Part shown: in pieces, positions 13,801 through 20,973 of the stretch
Layout: each line of letters starts with the position of its first letter
Numbering within the stretch: the first letter of the stretch is position 1
Source: a virus
Length of the DNA stretch: 37,750 nt
Direction: 5' to 3' (one strand)
Virus record (IMG/VR): IMGVR_UViG_3300046011_002895
Location: 1 to 37,750 of that record
Made by a program: the position numbers and the translations under genes
The notes under the pieces: generated by a model
The model's database searches: none
Seen by the model: the letters and a program-made list of their open reading frames with translations, nothing else
What the model was told of the DNA's origin: nothing

Positions 13801-14396
13801 CCGTTAATAGTAGTGCCTTCGGGAAGTTTAAATCTTTCACCTTGGGAATTCTCGATGTAGAACGATTCAACATTTCGACTTCTTGCACCAGGAATAGTTT
13901 CGTCTACTATGGGTTTACTATGGCGTGCAATGATACGCACATCTTCTAATTGTTGATAACTGCTGCGACGTGTGCCATACAATTTAGATTCATTAACATT
14001 GACTTCATCTTTGGAATACACTTCTGAATCTTTATTCAGGTATTTTAAATCACGTAAATTTAATCCACTTTTTCCAATATCTCTAACATCAAATACTGCA
14101 CCTTCCGCCATTGCAAAAAATCGTAATTCTTTTAAAAACTTGAACCACTGCTTTTTTTCAATTGGTGTCATGAACTGGTCTAAGTCTTGAGCATAGAAAA
14201 CTTTTAAATCCTTACCCAATACACTGATAGTAATAGAACCAAAGTTTTTACCGTTAGCAGCATAATCAAAGCTAAAAAATCTTGCTTTAGCAGGATCCAG
14301 TGTGCTTTCACGTTTTTCATCACGTATAGCAACCGGACTAAAACGATTGCGTAACTTGTCAAATAATCCAGATGCAGTTTGGTCAATATTTCTCAT
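10878..14396 (-). CDS. 1172-aa mosaic protein, candidate internal-head polyprotein A
   Basis: A very large, probably virion-internal protein built from unlike pieces. Residues about 150-325: HSKP/GARSRN-containing helical domain (EDVRIIARHSKP, GARAYARHVKNGGQ). About 490-555: basic Cys-containing cassette (RGDCARGD, GKPKCLPQAKA, GRASAARRKRR). About 562-623: cassette VSKELLKKYIKANV to RERGLDRALNRLSG. About 868-912: WQVMINGEPMIKFGG. C-terminus: CPECGG, then the basic module DACYYKVKARYKVIPSAYAS and MGAKNWGNKSKK. Pieces are separated by (I/L)xE sequences: SINE562, GLAE712, SLNE929, GLTE1110, ALAE1130, plus GVAE924. These fit the T4 prohead protease consensus. It lies right after gp17; ATG 14396 has no ribosome site and follows a CATAAATA box by 7 nt. 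Confidence 0.8.
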   Translation of the reverse strand: MRNIDQTASGLFDKLRNRFSPVAIRDEKRESTLDPAKARFFSFDYAANGKNFGSITISVLGKDLKVFYAQDLDQFMTPIEKKQWFKFLKELRFFAMAEGAVFDVRDIGKSGLNLRDLKYLNKDSEVYSKDEVNVNESKLYGTRRSSYQQLEDVRIIARHSKPIVDETIPGARSRNVESFYIENSQGERFKLPEGTTINGARAYARHVKNGGQLHDDFSQHIGRMIKEMADLRMFVRNMRGRTFEDIETQQMVESAIDHYGRLHSDLHLIRSQRGYDQYRELWQPEVLEETEFDLTELRERFVRKVFDDRITNALPVVFREYHRRKMATEQEFESWANDIVREFEENPTDKDNKKQAMDAEDIEEDSADINVKSPFANSLQNVERDSAENIVDDNENQNLAGLLNEKGFEFKFEDGVYYFESKDEIERAKDWISLKFPKMKFPKMGVYDYGYGVYGSTTFDRELPGGKGVMEQKKRQQELTENLRKWFKEKWVRFGPDGKIRGDCARGDSSEGKPKCLPQAKAHALGKKGRASAARRKRREDPNAERTGAAINVKTKKESINEVSKELLKKYIKANVQDQLLRSTSDSFKSGRAGDQYNKAPFDTPVDRKRERGLDRALNRLSGRMNEGQHDQAAEEYRAHLIKTLPGLMQLFKRVLDPKKGWQPSEEQMMAAIETAYTVMKHTGDIKKAGQALVDELNTLHRISQGQQGLAENYYSDLMKQTYAKFFKPAPPKTVSAVKKFLSGVMISLGTAQDTDYDEEEPEEINWKQDLSDVREAYDKLRSNNSPNWFDLADTVFSYDTEFRESMLEWAEEELGSKLVDILWHEVWQAKQQISRAGGSHNVGSGQKVPPHKPYDPEKYKPDSPRNIEWQVMINGEPMIKFGGVSNKEAAMKTGLSWARNHGYEREVQAGKVEVAQVQQGVAEDSLNEFATGDGQGGNGPLDYGNAIIEIGQDYVEMYNDEGDGADAAKIIKVGQTFISSGMAAGIKAFYAMDTFVRDHVAEQLMDQGFNVKQDIYQAFNKTQTVQTKKISNETKIILSLLKEFIKTREEPEDRETIAEIYKAFQQDMAKGFTALYNAYEFDIDADFTEFASERGVDLNDIAEKHGLTEGRISCPECGGPAYSSSALAEKKDACYYKVKARYKVIPSAYASGAMERCRNMGAKNWGNKSKK

Positions 14397-14403
14397 AATA
14401 TAT

Positions 14404-14411
14404 TATTTATG
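14404..14411 (-). promoter_or_regulatory. Late-promoter-like box (CATAAATA) 7 nt before a start codon
   Basis: CATAAATA on the minus strand between gp17 and the 1172-aa gene. If it works like a T4 late promoter, transcription would begin about 1-2 nt before the ATG, giving an almost leaderless mRNA. Confidence 0.45.
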
Positions 14412-14427
14412 CGGGTCAGTTTTAAAT

Positions 14428-15993
14428 TTACATCATAATAAAAGGCATGGGCATGATGATTTCATCCGACGAATCTTTTAATTTTTCGTCTAAATTACTG
14501 TCATATTCTCTAAGAAATATTGCCATTCTAACTACTAATAACATAGCCATTACTAGGTCATCAGTCTCTCCCAGCTTGGCCGCATAGCTGTTATTAGATG
14601 CTACAAAAGTTTTTAATTCACTAACTAATGATTTACTGGCAATATGTAATTTTTTAGTTTCGACTAAATTTTTAAACTTCGCACACGCTGCCAGTTTAGA
14701 TTTATTTGTTGTGTTAAATCCTTTTCTATAGGCCCTTGCCTGCCCTGCCCGTTTGGGTTCACTTAAAAAAATACCTTTAAAGTTTTCTTCTCCAAATTCC
14801 GAAATAGTAATTAATGCTGCTTCACCAATTGTGTTATTTTCTACACTAAAATATACATCTGTAATGGTATCTATTTCTTCTGAAATATATTTTGTTATTT
14901 CACTTAAAATTTTTACTTGTTGTTGTATAGGCGTGCGATTATGCTGCCATTCCGCTACTTGGTGCATACTTGGCAGTTCGAGAACCTGTATTGCCGCAGG
15001 ATCCCCGCCTGTTCCTAAACTAGGATCTAATCCTACTAGATATATATTGCCTTTTTTGGGTTGTTTGTACCATCTTACCTGTCCTTGTTTTTGTATAGGA
15101 TCTATGCCAGCAAGTTCCGTTAACATAATAGGATTAATCAGCGTCTCATCATAGATAATGAATTCACAATCCATTTCACGACGGAAGCGTTCTTCACCTA
15201 ATTGCGCACGTTGTTCTGCTTCCCACTTTTCGTCTCTATCCGGATGTTCTTTCCAATAACTACGAAATGGTTTAAATCCATTAATGCCTAATTCTGTTTC
15301 ATTGCCATATTCATCTATACGTTTATTGGCTTGCCGCCAAATTTGTGCAAACTGATCTTCATCACTGTTCGGGGTGCTTGTAATAATACATTTACCACCA
15401 GTGGCCAAAGTTGGGCTAATAGAAGTCCAAAATTCCTTTGCTATTGTAGGTCTTACGAAAGCAAACTCATCACAATAAAGCAACGAAATACTCATACCCC
15501 GTCCCGTATTTTCAGTAGTTGTAGCACTGACTATTCTAGATCCATTATCAAAATCTATACTGCCTTTGTTATAACTTGTTACACCTGCCCGGATAAAATT
15601 TGGAACACTTTCGTATCCGTATCTAATACGCTGCATAATTTCCTGACTGCCTGTATATTTGTGTGCAGCCACTAAAATTGTGCTGTCCGGAACAAACATA
15701 GCATACCAAAGTAAATATCCTGCAGCAGTTGTGCTCTTGCCAGTTTGCCTGGGCATTAAACTTATACTGTATCTATAATTATGATAAGTTTCTACTAAAC
15801 GTTCTTGATATTCAAAAGGCTCATATTGCATCCTACCTCTAGTAGGATGTTGAATATAAAAATAGTTTGAGAGAAAATGGGCAGGCCCAGAAACAGGATC
15901 TGCACATTTAATAACCTCACGTAGTTGACTTTCTGTAAAAGTCTCTTTAGTATTTGGTTTTTTGATTAAAACGGTTTCAGACAAAGGTTTCAT
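14428..15993 (-). CDS. gp17: Large terminase subunit gp17 (packaging ATPase-nuclease)
   Basis: 521 aa (T4 gp17 is 610). It pumps DNA into the prohead and cuts the concatemer. ATPase domain: PFEYQERLVE, Walker A MPRQTGKS (80-87), Walker B LLYCDEFAF (171-179) with catalytic Glu176, coupling motif ITSTPNS (204-210). RNase H-like nuclease domain: GLDPSLGTGGD (321-331), acidic VENN (384-387) and TDDLVMA (477-483) give the catalytic Asp/Glu/Asp set. It is shorter than T4 gp17 mainly at the N-terminus and ends in a Met-rich tail (MPMPFIMM). No ribosome site is seen at ATG 15993; a TAAATA box lies 18 nt upstream. The small subunit gp16 lies 6 kb upstream rather than adjacent. Confidence 0.96.
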   Translation of the reverse strand: MKPLSETVLIKKPNTKETFTESQLREVIKCADPVSGPAHFLSNYFYIQHPTRGRMQYEPFEYQERLVETYHNYRYSISLMPRQTGKSTTAAGYLLWYAMFVPDSTILVAAHKYTGSQEIMQRIRYGYESVPNFIRAGVTSYNKGSIDFDNGSRIVSATTTENTGRGMSISLLYCDEFAFVRPTIAKEFWTSISPTLATGGKCIITSTPNSDEDQFAQIWRQANKRIDEYGNETELGINGFKPFRSYWKEHPDRDEKWEAEQRAQLGEERFRREMDCEFIIYDETLINPIMLTELAGIDPIQKQGQVRWYKQPKKGNIYLVGLDPSLGTGGDPAAIQVLELPSMHQVAEWQHNRTPIQQQVKILSEITKYISEEIDTITDVYFSVENNTIGEAALITISEFGEENFKGIFLSEPKRAGQARAYRKGFNTTNKSKLAACAKFKNLVETKKLHIASKSLVSELKTFVASNNSYAAKLGETDDLVMAMLLVVRMAIFLREYDSNLDEKLKDSSDEIIMPMPFIMM

Positions 15994-16011
15994 AAAATAA
16001 ATATTTTATTG

Positions 16012-16019
16012 TATTTAAG
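16012..16019 (-). promoter_or_regulatory. Late-promoter-like box (CTTAAATA) for gp17
   Basis: CTTAAATA on the minus strand, 18 nt before the gp17 ATG. The CTTAAATA form resembles late promoters proposed for T4-like cyanophages. It is back-to-back with the sigma70 promoter of the HNH gene. Confidence 0.5.
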
Positions 16020-16055
16020 TCAAAATTCGATTAAATTTAACTATTCGAAAATAGA

Positions 16056-16084
16056 TTGATTAATATTTAAAATTATCGTATAAT
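16056..16084 (+). promoter_or_regulatory. Sigma70-type promoter for the HNH gene
   Basis: On the plus strand TTGATT (16056-16061), 17-nt spacer, TATAAT (16079-16084). It lies 26 nt before the HNH start codon, so this gene can be expressed early and independently of the leftward late operons. Confidence 0.75.
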
Positions 16085-16110
16085 AAATTTCTTTTTTTGA
16101 GTATATCAAA

Positions 16111-16638
16111 ATGTCGGACGTTCTACTATTAAATTCGGATTTTAATCCAATTAGTGTACTTCCATTGAGTGTAATCTCATGGAAACATGCAATTAATTTA
16201 TATTTCATGGATAGAATTACAATCATCGAGGAATATGAAGATTGGGTAATCAGAAGTGAAAAATTGGCTATAAAAGTTCCCAGCGTTTGTATGACTAAAC
16301 AGTATCTAAATTTTAAAAAGACACCAAAATTCAGCAGATCCAATATGTACTTAAGAGATCTATATCAGTGTCAATACTGTGGTGAAATATTTACTGCTAA
16401 AGATTTGACATTAGACCATGTTATTCCAAGAAGTAAAGGCGGCAAAACAACTTGGGAAAACAGTGTGTCTGCATGTAAATCTTGCAATCATAAAAAAGGC
16501 GCAAGAACAGATATGTATCCAATGCGTAAACCTTTTAAGCCAGATCATTTTCATTTAATAAACAAATGGAAACAACGGCCTATCCAAGTCCGCCACAAAA
16601 GCTGGTATACATATTTGGGAATTGAGCCACCAAATTAA
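16111..16638 (+). CDS. HNH endonuclease
   Basis: 175 aa with a complete HNH zinc-coordinated nuclease core: CQYC (87-90), LDHVIPRSKGGK (101-112) with the catalytic His, Asn117, and CKSCNHKKG (122-130). Such enzymes nick or cut DNA; in T4-like phages stand-alone HNH genes are often mobile homing endonucleases. The N-terminal 80 residues (VLLLNSDFNPISVLPL) match the N-terminus common in bacterial HNH proteins of this type. It is on the opposite strand to all neighbours, has its own sigma70-like promoter, and overlaps the next minus-strand gene by 4 nt at its 3' end. This argues for insertion between gp17 and the internal-protein genes. A packaging role is the alternative. Confidence 0.9.
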   Translation: MSDVLLLNSDFNPISVLPLSVISWKHAINLYFMDRITIIEEYEDWVIRSEKLAIKVPSVCMTKQYLNFKKTPKFSRSNMYLRDLYQCQYCGEIFTAKDLTLDHVIPRSKGGKTTWENSVSACKSCNHKKGARTDMYPMRKPFKPDHFHLINKWKQRPIQVRHKSWYTYLGIEPPN

Positions 16639-16844
16639 ATTGGTTTTTCGTTTGTAAGATAAGGCTTACTGAACCAAAGTTTAAACCAGGCCTCGGTGCC
16701 TGGTTTTATATTATGTTCTCGCATTAATTTTGCTGTTTCTGTTCCTGTAACACTAATATTGCTACCGGGATAACCTTTATATTCAGTCCATTTTGGTCGA
16801 TTGTTGATACCTGACAGGAATTTAAGTTGTTCTATATCGTCCAT
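16635..16844 (-). CDS. Small hypothetical protein (69 aa)
   Basis: MDDIEQLKFLSGINNRPKW then a second part with NIKPGTEAWFKLWFSKPYL. The latter Trp/Phe-rich motif (GTExWFxLWFSKPYLT) recurs in small proteins of T4-like aquatic phages, function unknown. Its ATG overlaps the stop of the upstream 125-aa gene (TAATG), so it closes the internal-protein cluster that starts at 21594. Confidence 0.7.
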   Translation of the reverse strand: MDDIEQLKFLSGINNRPKWTEYKGYPGSNISVTGTETAKLMREHNIKPGTEAWFKLWFSKPYLTNEKPI

Positions 16845-17221
16845 TATATACCAAATTTATTTTTTTTAGGTTTTGCCACAGGACTAACTTTATATGTAGA
16901 TTCAAGTTCCTGACTTTTAAGATCGCCGTTGTTTAGGTCTTTGTGCCAACTGCCTACAGCTTTGAATGCTTGCTGAAGCATCTTTTGCTCCTCGGCAGTA
17001 TAGGGTGCAGCAATATCATGTCTACCAGCCCAACTTTCGTGATCTATGTTTAAAGGGTTCTCTCCATCTGCCATAGCTGCAGCCATCATTACACGATTTA
17101 ATTCGTAAATCCTATCTGCAAATTCTGCATCACGAAAAAGATTAAGACCTACAGTAGATTGCTGCAGTCTTTTAGCGATCTTTGCAGGACTACCTTCAAC
17201 AATAACTTCTTTGATTTTCAT
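16844..17221 (-). CDS. Hypothetical protein with capsid-targeting-like N-terminus (125 aa)
   Basis: Begins MKIKEVIVEGSPAK: a short amphipathic peptide ending in IVE, a candidate prohead-protease site before Gly10. The body has a helical segment (LFRDAEFADRIYELNRVMMA), SWAGRHDIAAPYT, and a Lys-rich end (KPKKNKFGI). No enzymatic motif is seen. It follows the upstream gene directly (TAA-ATG) and overlaps the next by TAATG. I infer an internal head or head-associated protein. Confidence 0.65.
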   Translation of the reverse strand: MKIKEVIVEGSPAKIAKRLQQSTVGLNLFRDAEFADRIYELNRVMMAAAMADGENPLNIDHESWAGRHDIAAPYTAEEQKMLQQAFKAVGSWHKDLNNGDLKSQELESTYKVSPVAKPKKNKFGI

Positions 17222-17899
17222 TTACCAAGCTCTACAAGACCAATAACGTGCTTTCCAGCGTGGGCCAGGGTTATCACAATTATGTCTTGCTCTAAATGAT
17301 TTACGACGTTTAGGGTTAGACTTTTTAATCTTCATCTTCTTGTCGCCAAAATTTACCTTGACAACATTTCCTTTAGGACCACGGACGTAAACTTTTGATT
17401 TTTTAACATCACCTGCCATTGGTTTACCTAATTGAACCTTGCGACCTTGATATTCTGCTTCCATTACGTCATCTTGACCGTATTCGTCTACTAATTGTTT
17501 ATGAATGATGTCAATAATCTGTTCAAAGTCATCGTCAGGGTGTAAGCCATAATCGATCACAATATCATCATACATTTCCTGCAATTTTTCAGAAACGTAG
17601 TTTTCAATTTTGTCTTGAGGCTGTGTCATTACTTGATAAATGTCCTTAGTGCCATTTACTAAATCTTGAAACAGCATATTAACTTCTTTCATTGCGCCCT
17701 CAACAACCATTTGTCCTTTGGATTCAAATGTGGCACCTGCCATTTTTAAAAGTGCTAAAGTTTTTAAATCAGCTTCAAGCAGAACACCATCTTGTAATAT
17801 ATCTACAACCCCAGTGTGAATTACAGTTTCGCCTAGTTCAATATCAAAACTATCACCTAACGCGATAGTTTCGTTTACGATAATGTCTGCTATTCTCAT
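17222..17899 (-). CDS. Candidate internal head protein with conserved basic C-terminal module (225 aa)
   Basis: N-terminus MRIADIIVNETIALG resembles a targeting peptide (candidate cut after VNE). Residues about 15-150 are acidic with a motif VVDILQDGVLLEADL. The C-terminal 75 residues form a sharply different basic module: YQGRKVQLGKPMAGDVKKSK, VYVRGPKGNVVKVNFGDKK, then RRKSFRARHNCDNPGPRWKA and RYWSCRAW. This last module, with two Cys and many Arg/Lys, is one I have met at the C-termini of several uncharacterised T4-like phage proteins and probably binds DNA or protein (inference). Adjacent genes abut with TAA-ATG junctions. Confidence 0.7.
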   Translation of the reverse strand: MRIADIIVNETIALGDSFDIELGETVIHTGVVDILQDGVLLEADLKTLALLKMAGATFESKGQMVVEGAMKEVNMLFQDLVNGTKDIYQVMTQPQDKIENYVSEKLQEMYDDIVIDYGLHPDDDFEQIIDIIHKQLVDEYGQDDVMEAEYQGRKVQLGKPMAGDVKKSKVYVRGPKGNVVKVNFGDKKMKIKKSNPKRRKSFRARHNCDNPGPRWKARYWSCRAW

Positions 17900-20800
17900 T
17901 TAACGTACCTTTATACTTTCGTACTCTTTCATTAATGATAAAGAAATACTTTCAGCTACATCTTTCACTGCCAATGGATTATCACTGAATCTTGCACTGC
18001 CATGCTTGTTCATTTTTTTGGTTTTTCCAGCAACTTCGCCGTCGCCCCCTTGTAGTTGTGTTTCTAAAGGAATTACTTCTTCCTCAGGTGTAGTGCTGGC
18101 ATGATATCGATCATCTTTGGCTTCTTCCATTGGAACTACAGTAACTTCAGCTTCTGGCATTGAACCGGACTGTCCTTTCATACCTGCTAAAGAAAGAAGC
18201 TGCATTAACTCTAATGCTGCATCACCATCTGCAGTTACAGTAACACTTTTAGTACCATCTGTGCTCATGTTAGTTGTAACGTTCATGCGACCTTCTTGAT
18301 CTGTCATGCCGTTTGCCATAGGGCCCATGTCCCCACATTCATCAAGTTTGCTTTCTTTTACTGGATATGTTTTACCATCAACTTCGAACTCTTTGGCGCC
18401 AGATGCCTTGGCTTTGGCTAAAGCTCCAGAAAATTCGTTGCCTTCGTCCATGTCATCTTCTTTAAAATGACTTTCATTTTGTGTTTTCATATCGGAAGTC
18501 GGAGCAGGTTGACTTGGCGCTGAATTTGCCTTTTCTCTGTCTGCCATTACCTGTGCTTGGGTTTTTTCACCTGATAAAATTTGCACTATTTCTGCAGATG
18601 TCAAATGAGGTTTCCGTGGAGCAGGCTGACTCTCTTTAACCTTTTTGCCACCTGCTCGTAAATCTGCCAGATCATCAGCTTCAATATCGCCATCTTTATC
18701 AACATCTAACTTATGTTGTTTTCCATGCAACTTGCCTTCCATGCCAGCAAGACGCATCATTTCTGACAACTCATCTTCTTCCATATTACATTTAGATGCG
18801 GGAGTGAAAGGTGGACATTTAGGTTTGATTTCGTTGTCTCTGTTTCCAGTCTGAGGTTGTGGTTGAGTACTTGGTTGCGTACTTGGTTGAGTACTTGGTT
18901 GACTTTGTTGAGAACTTTGGTTCATTCTTTCTATTTGGTCTGGAGTAAGTTTAAGTGTTCTATCTTCCACAGAGCCGTCCGGCATAATGATCATTTTTTC
19001 GTCTAACTTTTCGTCTGTACCAGCAAGACGCATCATTTCTGATATATCATCTTCTCGCATATCACTATCTAAAGTAGCAGGATTAACTTTATTTCCAACT
19101 AATCCAGGAATATCAACACCTCGATCAGAAAGTCGTTGTGCTGCCATGCTAGGACCAAGACCTCTTTCTTTACTGTAGACGTTACTGTCCCCTGGTTTCA
19201 TATACATACTATTTTTTACTCTATCCACATCTGTCTGAAACTGTGTGTTGTTTGGCTGACTTTCAGCAACTTCTTTGTCAGTATCGACTTCCGAACGTTT
19301 GTCTGGTCCTTGCTGTGGCTTGGGCGCAGGACTTGGTGTAGATTTAGCTGGTGCAGGTTTTAGATGTGGATTTAATTTATAATCTATATCCGGAACTAAT
19401 TCACCTGTTTTAGGGTCACGCTTATAAGTAGGCTCCATTGGAGCAGGTAAACGACTGTCAGTTTGACGTTCAACTAACTGTAAAAAAGCTTCAGCAATCA
19501 TCCGATTGTTTTCTGCAATCCAACTTTCCTTCATTTTATTTTTACTGCCGGCAGGTCTACCACGACCACGTTTTTCACCAGTAGACGTAGCTTTCTTTTC
19601 ACCGGCACGTACTACACGATTTTTTACGCCTTTTGGGCGGCCTCTGCCACGCTTTTCTCCTTCGGGTTTAGCAATCTTTTTCTTAGTTTGACCATCGTCA
19701 TCTTCGTCATCGTCGCCTTGATATTCTGTACCGTAATGGCCTTTATGTATTACACGATCAGTGGCACCTTGTTTTGGCACATCTTTCATTAGGTCACGCC
19801 AGTAATCTGCGTCGCTTTCTAAAATTACATTTAAACTTTCTAAGATTTCTTCTTTTGTATAGCCATTCTGGAATGCTCGATGAATTGCTTCGCTAACGTG
19901 CTGAGGTAAACCTTTGTGCTTAGTTGCTGCAAAATCACGGGCTGCTTTTTTGCTCATGCCTTTTGCTGCCTTAGCAACTTCCGGACTTGCAGGTTTACCA
20001 CCTTTTTTTGCAGCATGTACCATACCCATGAATTTCTGTTGGGCACGACTTACTGCTTTTTCATCTAATTGTTCTTCGTCCATTTTGTCGTGCTTGGCAC
20101 GTATCATTGCCATTTTTTCTTTGCTAGCCCCTTCGCGGCCTGCTTTCTGAAGAGCTTTCATACCTTGCTCACCATATTTCTTCTTACCTAAATAGGCTTG
20201 CAATCCAGATTCTTCTACTTCGCCTTCCGCTATAACTTTGTGACCTTCCTCTTTTTTCTTTCTTAGAAATCGTTTGAATTCATATTTGTCCTGAGTTTTA
20301 AAAACTACACGGCCATTGTATATGACCTTGAATGTATTAACTGGATCGCCGTATTTGTTGTCAGGAGATTTCTCACTGGAAGTCTTAGCCCAATACGTAT
20401 CCTTGGGAGATTTATCACGAGATTCAGAATCTCGTGTTGAGCCTTCTGCTATATCTTTTTTGCCATAAATTTCATCATACATGTATGGGTCATGCTTTTC
20501 TAAGAATCGCTCTACGGCTTCATCCCATGTTTTTATTCCATCAAACTCCCCAACTATTACACCATTAATTAATTTCTTATACATGTTGTTCCACTCGGGC
20601 CCGTAATGATCACGGACTTGTGCTGGAATCCTTTCCCAAATTGCATCCGCAAATTGTATATCATTTAATTGACCTGTGGATTCTGTTACTTTCTGCTCAC
20701 CAAGTTTCTTACCAGCAGCAGCGGCTTTTTGGAACTTTTCTTTTCCATACTTCTTACGACCTATGCTGGCAGCAACGGCTTCTGGATTTTCTGCGCTACC

Positions 20801-20971
20801 ACCTTTCTTAATAGCAGCCACAGTCTTCTTAAAGCCCATGTACTTTTCATTTACCTGCTCAATACTTTCTTGTAATTGAGTCTTAGGTTTAGCAGCCTGC
20901 TGAGTAGGCTCGGGCTTTTGCTCGATTAATTTATTAAAATTGTTTAGGATTTTGTAAATGTCGTTGCTCAT
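17900..20971 (-). CDS. 1023-aa mosaic protein, candidate internal-head polyprotein B
   Basis: N-terminus MSNDIYKILNNFNKLIEQ has a candidate protease site (LIE17). Cassettes in order: GRKKYG piece (about 40-92); acidic alpha/beta piece (100-175); KVIYNGRVVFKTQDKYEFKR (215-234); second KKYG piece (255-290); DUF3008-like piece (305-358, QQKFMGMVHAAKKGG and DFAATKHKGLP); two AT-hooks (RGRGRP near 441 and 468); Pro-rich linker; SEMMRLAG copies (644 and 736) around a STQP repeat; EF-hand loop DVDKDGDIEADD (756-767); EFEVDGKTYPVKESKL (861-876); beta-rich DGTKSVTVTADGDAAL (905-920). (I/L)xE junctions include DIAE176, VIAE249, QLDE304, ILE385, WIAE487, MIAE494. Extremely Lys/Glu-rich and probably largely disordered. 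Inference: DNA-associated capsid-internal cargo. Confidence 0.8.
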   Translation of the reverse strand: MSNDIYKILNNFNKLIEQKPEPTQQAAKPKTQLQESIEQVNEKYMGFKKTVAAIKKGGSAENPEAVAASIGRKKYGKEKFQKAAAAGKKLGEQKVTESTGQLNDIQFADAIWERIPAQVRDHYGPEWNNMYKKLINGVIVGEFDGIKTWDEAVERFLEKHDPYMYDEIYGKKDIAEGSTRDSESRDKSPKDTYWAKTSSEKSPDNKYGDPVNTFKVIYNGRVVFKTQDKYEFKRFLRKKKEEGHKVIAEGEVEESGLQAYLGKKKYGEQGMKALQKAGREGASKEKMAMIRAKHDKMDEEQLDEKAVSRAQQKFMGMVHAAKKGGKPASPEVAKAAKGMSKKAARDFAATKHKGLPQHVSEAIHRAFQNGYTKEEILESLNVILESDADYWRDLMKDVPKQGATDRVIHKGHYGTEYQGDDDEDDDGQTKKKIAKPEGEKRGRGRPKGVKNRVVRAGEKKATSTGEKRGRGRPAGSKNKMKESWIAENNRMIAEAFLQLVERQTDSRLPAPMEPTYKRDPKTGELVPDIDYKLNPHLKPAPAKSTPSPAPKPQQGPDKRSEVDTDKEVAESQPNNTQFQTDVDRVKNSMYMKPGDSNVYSKERGLGPSMAAQRLSDRGVDIPGLVGNKVNPATLDSDMREDDISEMMRLAGTDEKLDEKMIIMPDGSVEDRTLKLTPDQIERMNQSSQQSQPSTQPSTQPSTQPQPQTGNRDNEIKPKCPPFTPASKCNMEEDELSEMMRLAGMEGKLHGKQHKLDVDKDGDIEADDLADLRAGGKKVKESQPAPRKPHLTSAEIVQILSGEKTQAQVMADREKANSAPSQPAPTSDMKTQNESHFKEDDMDEGNEFSGALAKAKASGAKEFEVDGKTYPVKESKLDECGDMGPMANGMTDQEGRMNVTTNMSTDGTKSVTVTADGDAALELMQLLSLAGMKGQSGSMPEAEVTVVPMEEAKDDRYHASTTPEEEVIPLETQLQGGDGEVAGKTKKMNKHGSARFSDNPLAVKDVAESISLSLMKEYESIKVR
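18861..18900 (-). repeat. In-frame 12-bp tandem repeat encoding STQP repeats
   Basis: Three tandem copies of GGTTGAGTACTT (one with C for A) encode Ser-Thr-Gln-Pro repeats inside the 1023-aa protein. This is likely an unstable linker that can vary in length by slippage. Confidence 0.85.
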
Positions 20972-20973
20972 AA

